From Erginobacter sp964587835 (GTDB taxonomy: Bacteria > Auribacterota > Erginobacteria > Erginobacterales > Erginobacteraceae), in assembly GCA_964587835.1 (NCBI GenBank), contig CAZPMN010000006.1, forward strand, positions 52,001 through 116,000: a DNA stretch of 64,000 nt, given 5' to 3'. Shown in pieces: positions 57,517 to 64,000 of this stretch (the stretch's first letter is position 1; each line of letters starts with the position of its first letter). A program made the translations under genes and the position numbers. The notes below the pieces were generated by a model. The model had not been told where the DNA came from, did no database searches, and saw only the letters and a program-made list of their open reading frames with translations.

Positions 57517-58255
57517 GGATATGCTGACCGCCCTGGATCCGGCGGAGTTTGCCCGGTCCCGGCTGGAGTTTGAGCCGGATCCCTGGCAGGAGAAGGTCCT
57601 GAGGTCCACGGCGAAGAAGATAATCCTCCGCTGCTCGAGGCAGAGCGGGAAGAGCACGACCACCGCGGCCCTGGCCCTCCATTCGGCGCTCCACGACCCG
57701 GGGAGCCTCACCCTGCTATTCTCCGCCAGCCTCCGCCAGAGCCGGGAATTGTTCCGGAAGGTCCGGGACTTCCTGGAGGTTTACCGGGACGGGGCCGAGC
57801 TGGGCCTGATCGAGGACAACAAGCTGGAGGCCAAGCTGGCTTGCGGGAGCCGGATCGTCTCCCTGCCGGCGAATGAGAGCACCATCCGGGGTTTCTCCAA
57901 GGTGGCCCTGGTGGTATTCGATGAAGCCGCCTACATCGAAGACGGAGTTTATAAAACAGCCCGGCCTATGCTGGCCGTTTCCGGCGGGCGGCTGATCCTC
58001 CTGTCAACGCCCCACGGCAAGCGGGGTTTCTTCTGGACGGAGTGGAACAATCCGGAGTTTGAGAAATACCATATTCCGGCGGCCGAGTGCCCCCGGATCT
58101 CCCCGGAGTTTCTGGCCCAGGAGGAGAAGGGTCTCGGCTCCTACTGGTTCAGGCAAGAATTTCAATGTGAGTTTCTGGACCTGGTGGGGAGCGTATTCAG
58201 CCACGACAAAATTCAGGCTTGTATTGAGCCGGGATTTAAGGCTTGGGACCTGTAA
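57500..58255 (+). CDS. Terminase large-subunit ATPase domain, stand-alone
   Basis: The 251-residue protein has Walker A CSRQSGKST (Lys51), Walker B ALVVFDEAAYI (Asp141, Glu142) and the coupling motif ILLSTPHGKRGFF. It follows the N-terminal half of phage TerL closely and ends where the nuclease domain would begin. A normal large subunit has 450-600 residues. Here the nuclease half is encoded by separate downstream genes. It starts within the end of the small-subunit gene. Confidence 0.82.
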   Translation: METLIEDMLTALDPAEFARSRLEFEPDPWQEKVLRSTAKKIILRCSRQSGKSTTTAALALHSALHDPGSLTLLFSASLRQSRELFRKVRDFLEVYRDGAELGLIEDNKLEAKLACGSRIVSLPANESTIRGFSKVALVVFDEAAYIEDGVYKTARPMLAVSGGRLILLSTPHGKRGFFWTEWNNPEFEKYHIPAAECPRISPEFLAQEEKGLGSYWFRQEFQCEFLDLVGSVFSHDKIQACIEPGFKAWDL

Positions 58256-58267
58256 GGGAAATCCGAA

Positions 58268-58897
58268 ATGACCGAAAAAGACAACAGCCGTTTCATAGTC
58301 GGCGTTCACCTGGGGAGGGGTCTGGATCAATCCGCCATTGCGGTGGTGCAGACGTCACAGGACACCGAGGGCCTGATCCGCTGCCTGGCGGCCCGGGCCC
58401 TGCCGGCGGAATTCTCCATCCTGGAGGTTGCCGACGATCTGGCCGCGCTCGAGGGGAAGCTCCTGGCCCACAATCCCGGCGGCTTGACCTTGTTCCTGGC
58501 GGACTGCCGCCTGCCGGAGTGGCGGGAGCTGAAGAGAAAGCTCCGGAGCCGGCGGGTCTATTTGTGTCACCTCACCACCGAGGCCGAGGATACCCTGAGC
58601 GATCCTGTCTGGAGGGTCAACGGGGAAAACATAAAGATCGAGCTGGGGATCCTCTTCAACAGCCGCCGGCTGATCCTCCCGGAGGAGTTTCAGACCCCGG
58701 AGCAGGGCCGGGAAATGTCGGAGATGTTTGAACAGGCGGCGGTATTCAACCCCTCCCCGGCCAGGAAGAAAGACCCCGACGCGGTGGAGACGATCGGATC
58801 AAAGGACCACCTGGCCGTCGCCCTGGGGCTGGCTTGTTACGGGGCCAGGAAGAGCAAGCCCGCCGCGCCAAGGGTGCAATGCCGGTTGTTCTCTTAA
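58268..58897 (+). CDS. Degenerate RNase H-like protein, paralogue of the terminase nuclease
   Basis: The 209-residue protein aligns along its length with the next gene product: RFIVGVHLGRGLDQSAIAVV versus QYLIGVDCGELADPTAIAAA, and KDHLAVALGLACYGA versus HDDIITALGLIALGA. Two of the metal-binding Asp are changed (first Asp to His14, last Asp to His181); Asp79 remains. It is therefore probably not a nuclease, and may be a structural or DNA-binding subunit. It lies 12 bases after the ATPase gene, and its stop overlaps the following ATG. Confidence 0.65.
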   Translation: MTEKDNSRFIVGVHLGRGLDQSAIAVVQTSQDTEGLIRCLAARALPAEFSILEVADDLAALEGKLLAHNPGGLTLFLADCRLPEWRELKRKLRSRRVYLCHLTTEAEDTLSDPVWRVNGENIKIELGILFNSRRLILPEEFQTPEQGREMSEMFEQAAVFNPSPARKKDPDAVETIGSKDHLAVALGLACYGARKSKPAAPRVQCRLFS

Positions 58898-59514
58898 TGA
58901 TTGCCGAGGCCAAACAATACCTGATCGGGGTTGACTGCGGGGAGCTGGCTGATCCGACGGCCATTGCCGCGGCCGAGGTCGAGCCCGGGGATCCGGATTA
59001 CCTGGTCCGGGTGGGGTATATTCAGACCCTCCCACTCCGCACCCCGTTCCGGCGGGTGGCGGACAGGATCGGGGAGATCGAGAACAACCTCCGGCAGCGC
59101 GGCGCGGTCCTGGTCCTGGTCGATTCCACGGGGATGGGGCAGTCCGTCCCCGAGCTGGCCAGGGAGAAGGTCAAGAGCCCGGTGATCTCCTGCCGGTTGA
59201 CCGGGGGGGAGGATCCGGCCTGCCGGGGCCTCTACTGGAAGATCCCGAAACCGGAGATGGTCCGGGAGCTGGTGCGGCTGGTCGACCAGGGCCGCCTCCG
59301 CCTTCCGAGGGAGTATCCCGCCGAGGAGATCCGGCTGGCGGTGGTCGAGGCCCTCCGGGAGCTGGGGGACTTCCAGGCCAGCCAGCGCAAAGCCGGGGCC
59401 GGGCGAGTGACATTTGAGGGGATGAAGGGCTCACACGATGATATTATCACCGCCCTGGGGCTTATCGCTCTGGGGGCGAGCCAGCGGATCAAGGGAAGGG
59501 ACAAAGCGAGATAG
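58897..59514 (+). CDS. Terminase nuclease domain, stand-alone RNase H-like
   Basis: From the ATG overlapping the previous stop (TAATG) the protein has 205 residues. Catalytic acids match TerL nucleases: Asp13 in YLIGVDCG, Asp76 in VLVLVDSTGMG and the Asp181-Asp182 pair in SHDDIITALGL. The intervening pattern (KIPKPEMVRELVRLVDQGRL) is also typical. With the ATPase two genes upstream it would reconstitute a split terminase. It is the last of the tightly packed genes; no portal or capsid gene follows. Confidence 0.78.
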   Translation: MIAEAKQYLIGVDCGELADPTAIAAAEVEPGDPDYLVRVGYIQTLPLRTPFRRVADRIGEIENNLRQRGAVLVLVDSTGMGQSVPELAREKVKSPVISCRLTGGEDPACRGLYWKIPKPEMVRELVRLVDQGRLRLPREYPAEEIRLAVVEALRELGDFQASQRKAGAGRVTFEGMKGSHDDIITALGLIALGASQRIKGRDKAR

Positions 59515-59553
59515 GGGAGAGTAAAGCGGTCACAATCCCCAACCCCCCTGACA

Positions 59554-59582
59554 TTGACGCCGGAACGGCAGAATGCTACCCT
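59554..59582 (+). promoter_or_regulatory. TTGACG-N17-TACCCT promoter candidate
   Basis: TTGACG (59554-59559) and TACCCT (59577-59582) with 17-base spacing lie 46 bases before an excisionase-like gene. The same layout recurs at 62573 and 63499. Confidence 0.4.
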
Positions 59583-59628
59583 GCGGAGGTGGCAGCAAAT
59601 AATCAGCTTTGAGTGAGGAGAATAATCA

Positions 59629-59847
59629 ATGGGGATGGAAATTAAACCGGATGCCTTTTATTCACTCCCGGAGATCGCCAATGGCTTGAAGGTTTTGTCT
59701 GTTTTTGCCTTGAGGGAATGGATAAAAAAGGGGAAACTGAAGGCGACAAAAATGGGGCGAGCTTATATCGTTCGCGGTCAAGATCTGCTGGATACCATTG
59801 AAAATCATCGCAATGGGGAGAATTCTCCGGAGGGGGAAAGGGGATAA
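59629..59847 (+). CDS. Excisionase-like HTH protein
   Basis: The 72-residue protein is FYSLPEIANGLKVLSVFALR followed by EWIKKGKLKATKMGRAYIV, the winged-HTH of excisionase/MerR-type (HTH_17) regulators. GAGGAG is 8 bases upstream of the ATG. It has its own promoter candidate and lies 29 bases before the next gene. It may direct excision or regulate the element. Confidence 0.75.
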   Translation: MGMEIKPDAFYSLPEIANGLKVLSVFALREWIKKGKLKATKMGRAYIVRGQDLLDTIENHRNGENSPEGERG

Positions 59848-59876
59848 GCCGTTGCGGGTATTCCGAGGGATAGAAT

Positions 59877-60188
59877 ATGGGTGGAGAGCTGGACAGGGTA
59901 GAAGAGATATTGCGGAAGAAAGAGGGCTCGGGCAGCCCGACCTGGGAGCGGATGGAGCGGTTTGACGGGAAGATCACCCCGGACCAGGGGGCCTACTTGC
60001 GGAAGGCGGCCCGAAAGATTATGCGGACCCGGACCGGGGAGAAGGTGGACCGGATCACGGCCAACAGCCTCCTCCGGGTGGCGATCGAGGTATTCCGGGA
60101 GCTGCACCTGGAGCTGGAAGGCCAGGACATACCGACAGAGCGGGAACTCCTCCGCCGGGCGTTAAATGCGATCAAGAAAAAAGGTTGA
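59877..60188 (+). CDS. Small basic protein, unknown
   Basis: The 103-residue protein begins MGGELDRVEEILRKKEG. The region KVDRITANSLLRVAIEVFRE resembles ribbon-helix-helix or repressor-type helices, which hints at DNA binding. It is not clearly assignable to a family. Confidence 0.55.
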   Translation: MGGELDRVEEILRKKEGSGSPTWERMERFDGKITPDQGAYLRKAARKIMRTRTGEKVDRITANSLLRVAIEVFRELHLELEGQDIPTERELLRRALNAIKKKG

Positions 60189-60337
60189 CAGACACCAGGC
60201 CAAAACAAGGCTAAAACCCGAACTTCGGAAGTTAGTTTACAGAACTCATATTATCGTAACCAGTGTCAGATTTTCGGAACTTCAGAAGTGTCTAAATTCT
60301 GGGTAGGAGATAGTTGAAAAAAGGAGAGTGGGGGGAA

Positions 60338-61612
60338 ATGAAATGCCCCTCCTGCCATACCGAGCTACCTCAAGGAATGAGATTCTGTCCGCTGTGTGGG
60401 ATTGAAGCCTCCTCTGGACCGGAAACCAAGTGCCCACAGTGCGATCGGCTCCTAACTGATCGGGACTCGAGCGGGCAATTTTACTGCAAGGACTGTGGCC
60501 TCTTCGCGCCCCGGAAAGGCCGAACCGAAGACCCTGAGAGGCCTCCCGCCGGCCGAGCCCCAGATCCTGCCCCTCCACCGTTGGCCTCTCAGCCTTCGGG
60601 CCCGAAGACCTGCCCGGGCTGGAAGAAAAAAACGCCCCCAGCTAAACCCGGTTGCGCAATCGGATGTTTGTCGGTTATTGTGATATTTGCTGTAGTTATC
60701 GCAATCGCCGTGATCTCTGACTCGTCTGCTTCCTCGCCTGTAACATTCAGCAAATCCGGATCGGTTGAGAATATGACCTACTACCTCTACGACGAAGATA
60801 TCTACGACGCCCCTATAAAAACCCAGATCACCCAGAAGATCATCGTCTCCGGAGAGATTACCGCTGACGGGTTGATGGACCTCCTCGATGGGATCTATCG
60901 CGAGCAGCACCGGAGAGCCGGGTTTCAGTACCACAGGAACCCCACCAATATCACTATCTGGGCTTATCTCGACGAAGACCGCGCCGCCTCGGGACCGCAG
61001 TGGATCGCGATGCTGGACAAGATGCCAGACAGCCAAGTATCCATCACCGTCAAAGAAGACACGGTTGCCCGCTTGTCAGACCCCGAAGTGGAACGCTTCG
61101 GCCTTTCCGAAAAGCAGCGGATCGAGGTCTATAGAAAAGTCTGTCGCCTCGGTGGTGTCGCAAGGGAGGAAGCCGAAGAGAGATATCCCACAAATCTCCC
61201 CCAGTCGCTGAAGATCGGCGACCAGTTCAAACTAACCCGGGAAACCTCCCTTATGCCGGAATTCGAGCCAACCGACTTTTCCGCCGCTATGTCCCAAATC
61301 CGTCAAATCCCCCCTGGAGCGACCATCGAGATCATCAAGGTGCGCAAGAAAAATGATACCCCTTGGTATTTTGCCGAGGTCTTCACCGGGGCAGCCAGAT
61401 GGGGTCGGGGATGGATCAACAGCATTGCTCTGCTTGGCCAGGACCAAGAAGACATAAAACAAAGAATCGCAAGTAATCAGCAGACCCTGGAACAATTGGC
61501 GGATAAGTATTGGAGCGAACTGGCTGATAAATATGGATTGACCAGGGATCAGCTTGATGAGATCTGGGCAGAAGGAGTTTCTAAGGATTGGCCGGATACC
61601 CAAGCTGATTAG
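60338..61612 (+). CDS. Membrane protein with double zinc ribbon, shared unknown domain and SH3-like region
   Basis: The 424-residue protein starts at the ATG of MKCPSCHTELPQGM; a TTG eight codons upstream is less likely. It has two zinc ribbons (CPSCHTE...CPLCGIE and CPQCDRL...CKDCGLF), a Pro-rich linker and a single membrane span (about residues 110-130). An extracytoplasmic domain of about 100 residues follows, starting APIKTQITQKIIV, which is shared with the next gene. Then comes an SH3-like stretch (LKIGDQFKLTRETSL...WGRGWINSI) and a helical tail. Function unknown. Confidence 0.7.
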   Translation: MKCPSCHTELPQGMRFCPLCGIEASSGPETKCPQCDRLLTDRDSSGQFYCKDCGLFAPRKGRTEDPERPPAGRAPDPAPPPLASQPSGPKTCPGWKKKTPPAKPGCAIGCLSVIVIFAVVIAIAVISDSSASSPVTFSKSGSVENMTYYLYDEDIYDAPIKTQITQKIIVSGEITADGLMDLLDGIYREQHRRAGFQYHRNPTNITIWAYLDEDRAASGPQWIAMLDKMPDSQVSITVKEDTVARLSDPEVERFGLSEKQRIEVYRKVCRLGGVAREEAEERYPTNLPQSLKIGDQFKLTRETSLMPEFEPTDFSAAMSQIRQIPPGATIEIIKVRKKNDTPWYFAEVFTGAARWGRGWINSIALLGQDQEDIKQRIASNQQTLEQLADKYWSELADKYGLTRDQLDEIWAEGVSKDWPDTQAD

Positions 61613-61624
61613 CCCTACCTCCCC

Positions 61625-62080
61625 ATGAGCACTGAGATTAAGCCCGGTATTGCGGTGGGGATTATCGTGGCCATAATCGCGGGGCTCGTCGTCTTGATCA
61701 TTGCCCTGCGCAACTCGGTCGATTATGAAGTCGGGAAAGAACAGCGCCGCCCTAAACCTGAGCCAGCTTACGTTATTATCGACCAGGAGAAGGCCGATCT
61801 ACCCGCCAAGACCCAGATTGTAATTTATGCGGCCACGAAGAACAGCACCACGGCCCCCGAGGTCGAACCCATCCTTGAAGATCTCTACAAAAAAGCCGCT
61901 GCGACCCGGGGCTTCAAATACCAGGGCGGCAAGCCTACCAACATCTATATTTTCCTCTACCGCAGCCTGGTAGATTTTCAGGCTGGGAGGGAAAGTTGGA
62001 TAGCCACGTTGGAAAAAGTAGGGGATCAGGAGCCGCGTATTTCGATAGATTCCGATGCCATTTCACAGCTCTATCGATGA
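61625..62080 (+). CDS. Single-span membrane protein sharing a domain with its neighbour
   Basis: The 151-residue protein has a membrane span at residues 8-29 (GIAVGIIVAIIAGLVVLIIA). An outer domain (ADLPAKTQIVIYAATKNSTT ... GFKYQGGKPTNIYIFLYRSL ... SWIATLEKVG) aligns with residues about 150-245 of the preceding protein (GFQYHRNPTNITIWAYLDED, QWIAMLDKMP). The two genes are 12 bases apart and probably arose by duplication. No characterised family is recognised. Confidence 0.68.
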   Translation: MSTEIKPGIAVGIIVAIIAGLVVLIIALRNSVDYEVGKEQRRPKPEPAYVIIDQEKADLPAKTQIVIYAATKNSTTAPEVEPILEDLYKKAAATRGFKYQGGKPTNIYIFLYRSLVDFQAGRESWIATLEKVGDQEPRISIDSDAISQLYR

Positions 62081-62141
62081 AACATCTATCCTGCCAAGGG
62101 AGAGTTGGCCGCTGGCAGGATAAAAACTCAAGGAGGTCGAT

Positions 62142-62354
62142 ATGCCTGGACTATGCCCGAAATGTCAGCAGCCAGTTGGATCCTTGAGGGGAGATGCTCT
62201 CGAGGTTACGTTTATTTCCGAGAGTTATAAAGCTGCGACGTATAGCTGCCCAGCATGCAACACCATTATCTCCGCAGAGATCGATCCGATTGCCCTCAGG
62301 TCGGATATCGTGAATCTGACCACGGATGCCGTCATTGAGCGCTTGCGGCAATAG
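62142..62354 (+). CDS. Small zinc-ribbon protein
   Basis: The 70-residue protein has two Cys pairs (CPKCQQP at residue 5 and CPACNTI near 46), indicating one zinc ribbon, and a helical C-terminus. AAGGAGG is 6 bases before the ATG. It follows the two membrane proteins and may be co-transcribed. Function unknown. Confidence 0.65.
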   Translation: MPGLCPKCQQPVGSLRGDALEVTFISESYKAATYSCPACNTIISAEIDPIALRSDIVNLTTDAVIERLRQ

Positions 62355-62669
62355 GATTCCCCGGATGGGAGGGGGTAGGAAGCTGACCAGTGCTCCCTGG
62401 ATTGCCTGCCAATCCAGGGAGCCCAGATGTCTTTCGATACTTGGCACCGCGCGGGGCTTTATCATTTTCGGCGGAATCGACGCCTTCCTCTGGCACAAGG
62501 AACGCGGACTACAGGCGATCCTGAAGCAGAATCTCTGACGGGGTTATGACGGGGTCCGGCCTTGAGTCCCCCTTGACGGTTTTGGAGAGGGGAGGTAGGA
62601 TGGTCAGCAGTATGGTATATTAACACTGGAGATGCTGCTGATATAACGTCCTGATCGAGGGAGGATCAG
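62355..62669. other. Spacer with perfect hairpin
   Basis: GCTCCCTGGATT (62392-62403) pairs perfectly with AATCCAGGGAGC (62411-62422), ending the zinc-ribbon transcription unit. The rest of the spacer holds the promoter candidate at 62573 and no credible gene. Confidence 0.55.
62573..62601 (+). promoter_or_regulatory. TTGACG-N17-TAGGAT promoter candidate
   Basis: TTGACG (62573-62578), a 17-base spacer and TAGGAT (62596-62601) stand about 68 bases before the TPR lipoprotein gene. Confidence 0.5.
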
Positions 62670-63485
62670 ATGCAGAAGCGCCTCTTCATTCCCACCCTTC
62701 TCGTCGTACTGTCCCTATCGTTAAGCTGTGCTAGTCAAGCTGCTCCGGGATCCACTGCGCTGGAAGATCGAGAAGTGATCGCGCCAACGCCAGCGGCCAG
62801 AATTGCAACTGTTGAAGAACTGGCTAGGGCCTCAATTGAATCGGCTCAGCTGAGCCTCACGGTTACGGGAATTTTTGGATCAATTTTGAGTATAATTCTT
62901 GTCCTCGTGTCGTTATTGGGTTTCAAAAACCTCACGGACGTTAAAAAGAACCAGAAGGAGACAGAGAAAAAATTCACATCGGCTACAGATCTTTCCGAAG
63001 CACTTATTACGGCCCAGGCGGCATTGGCAGAGGGATCTTTGAAAATTGACTGCGGTCAGGCCATCAGAGAATTGGAATCAATAGAAGCAGATTACTCGAC
63101 CCACCGCACACTTCATATTTATCTTGGCCGACTGTATCGACGGCTGGGAGATTATGATTGCGCCATTCGTGCTTTGCGTGATTTTATCAACAATTTGGAA
63201 TGCGACCCGAAATTAAGAAATAGCCCAGAAGCGAAGATCGACATTGCCGATGCAAATTACAATATCGCCTGCTATCATGCCCTTAAAGCCAAAGAAGAGG
63301 CCGCAGGTAGGAACAGGGCGTTGGAGATAGATCGACTTGTTGGAGAGACAATCCTATTTTTGAGGAACGCCATAGATGGAAATTCGCAGAATAAACAGGG
63401 GGCATGGAATGATCCTGATTTTGAATTTGAGCCTGTAAGGAAGCGAATACAGGAAGAATTCGGTGAACAAGCTGGGGAGGATTGA
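62670..63485 (+). CDS. TPR lipoprotein with internal membrane span
   Basis: The 271-residue protein has a signal with lipobox (LSLSLSC, Cys near residue 20). A second hydrophobic segment (about 64-85, LTVTGIFGSILSIILVLVSL) and a coiled stretch follow. The C-terminal region is helical and TPR-like (THRTLHIYLGRLYRRLGDYD, CAIRALRDFI). GGGAGG lies 8 bases upstream. Base composition is more AT-rich than host genes, consistent with the accessory region. Function unknown. Confidence 0.68.
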   Translation: MQKRLFIPTLLVVLSLSLSCASQAAPGSTALEDREVIAPTPAARIATVEELARASIESAQLSLTVTGIFGSILSIILVLVSLLGFKNLTDVKKNQKETEKKFTSATDLSEALITAQAALAEGSLKIDCGQAIRELESIEADYSTHRTLHIYLGRLYRRLGDYDCAIRALRDFINNLECDPKLRNSPEAKIDIADANYNIACYHALKAKEEAAGRNRALEIDRLVGETILFLRNAIDGNSQNKQGAWNDPDFEFEPVRKRIQEEFGEQAGED

Positions 63486-63702
63486 GTCAAAATTGTTGTT
63501 GACGCCGTGGCTGTGCCAGAGTAGTCTGGCATCGAGCCTGAATTCGGCATAAAAAGGAGGGCAATATTGATGAGAGAGGAAAGAAGCGCATAACTTGGAT
63601 TATGCAGTGTGAATAAAGAAGGCCCCACCGGTCACCCGGTGGGGTCTTCCCTTTTGGGATGAAAGCCCGCCCCGGGCTTCCGGAGGCGGGCCTTTCTTTT
63701 AA
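63486..63702 (+). other. Spacer with promoter candidate and two hairpins
   Basis: There is no credible gene. TTGACG-N17-TAGTCT lies at 63499-63527. A 9-bp hairpin CCCCACCGG/CCGGTGGGG (63623-63644) is followed by a T-rich run, a good terminator. A second hairpin, GCCCGCC/GGCGGGC with T-rich 3' side, lies at 63665-63700. A short RNA of about 110 bases could run from this promoter to the first terminator. Confidence 0.5.
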
Positions 63703-64000
63703 GGTTGGTGCAACCGCCGCATCGCCGCCTTCAAGGAGCTGGGGAGAACAGAGATCCCCGCCACAGTCGTCGATATGGAGAACATCCTCAAGGGCCAGTT
63801 CGACGAGAACCAGATGCGCAAGGACTTCACCCCCAGCGAAGCCGTAGCCCTCTGGATGAGGATGGAGAACCGGCAGGGGGAGAGGACGGATCGGGACGGG
63901 GAACCTCGGTCAGATTCTGACCGAAGTTCAGAAAAGCCGAGAGATCGTGCGTATTCCGGTGAAAGTAGCCGGGTATTCCGCTCCAAGGTAGCCGGGCATT
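63703..64000 (+). pseudogene. parB-like fragment, 5'-truncated
   Basis: Frame 1 is open from just after a TAA (63700-63702) to the window edge. Its beginning (NRRIAAFKELGRTEIPATVV, then ENQMRKDFTPSEAVALWMRM) matches the ParB/Spo0J N-terminal domain, from the middle of the nucleotide-binding region on. The preceding part of ParB, including the start, is missing and replaced by a hairpin. Similarity fades near 63890, where repeat DNA begins. It is therefore a remnant or an insertion-disrupted gene. Confidence 0.6.
63951..64000. mobile_element. Tandem GTAGCCGGG-ATTCCG repeats, insertion-sequence-end-like
   Basis: GTATTCCG at 63951 and 63973, and GTAGCCGGG at 63965 and 63988, form a tandem repeat with a period of 22-23 bases that continues beyond the window. 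Multiple short terminal repeats of this sort are typical of IS21-type elements. No transposase is visible here. Confidence 0.4.

Noticed and set aside
62326..62538. 70-codon frame downstream of the small zinc-ribbon gene
   Set aside because: It spans a perfect 12-bp hairpin, begins inside the previous gene and has no ribosome site.

Overview
The window comes from a GC-rich genome (apart from AT-rich spacers) of a diderm bacterium. Evidence for an outer membrane is an Mla-type lipid-transport cluster, several lipobox proteins and a periplasmic-type UshA-like nucleotidase. RNase Y with YmdB, a four-subunit 2-oxoacid:ferredoxin oxidoreductase and a LexA/ImuB-like/DnaE2-like group point to a (probably anaerobic) member of a poorly cultured lineage, perhaps PVC- or FCB-like. 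There is no rRNA, so the phylum cannot be fixed from the sequence.

Layout. 1-0.6 kb: tail of a 20-residue-repeat protein and tRNA-Pro(TGG). 0.6-4.1 kb: MlaE permease, a degenerate MlaF-like protein, MlaD and a TPR lipoprotein. 4.2-7.2 kb: UshA-type nucleotidase, SH3 protein and M48 protease. 7.3-11.9 kb: a tight three-gene unit of CHASE2-adenylate cyclase, metallo-beta-lactamase-fold hydrolase and a mechanosensitive channel fused to a cyclic-nucleotide-binding domain. It looks like a complete make/hydrolyse/respond cNMP circuit. 12.0-18.6 kb: LexA, a truncated catalytically dead Y-family (ImuB-like) protein, a methyltransferase, a CNNM/CBS membrane protein and a DnaE2-like polymerase. 19.0-26.0 kb: tRNA-Val, thrS, infC (ATT start), rpmI, rplT, pheS, pheT. 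26.3-36.4 kb: rarA, folate cyclo-ligase, rny, ymdB, xseA, xseB, dxs, tlyA, nadK. 36.4-42.3 kb: korDABC-like genes, gltX, pgsA, der. 42.4-54.2 kb: add, queD, an MBL hydrolase, a HEAT lipoprotein, a cold-shock protein, a Met/Asp pentapeptide-repeat protein, two nucleotidyltransferases, an APC permease fused to a PTS EIIA domain, an RseC-like protein, an ankyrin protein, small secreted proteins and a ParE-type toxin-antitoxin pair.

54.7-64.0 kb is a distinct accessory region. It opens with a tRNA/tmRNA 3'-end-like fragment (possible attachment site) and a strong promoter, followed by short tightly packed genes of unknown function. A terminase small-subunit-like HTH protein comes next, then a terminase split into an ATPase and two RNase H-like proteins, the first with lost catalytic residues. 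No portal, capsid, tail or integrase gene is seen. Zinc-ribbon/membrane proteins with a shared unknown domain and a TPR lipoprotein follow, several behind TTGACG-N17-TAnnnT promoters. The window ends in a 5'-truncated parB fragment and tandem 22-23 bp repeats like those at insertion-sequence ends.

Many host spacers carry AT-rich direct or inverted repeats of at least six families. One is a dispersed roughly 170-bp element with about 20-bp terminal inverted repeats, placed immediately upstream of pheT and of nadK.
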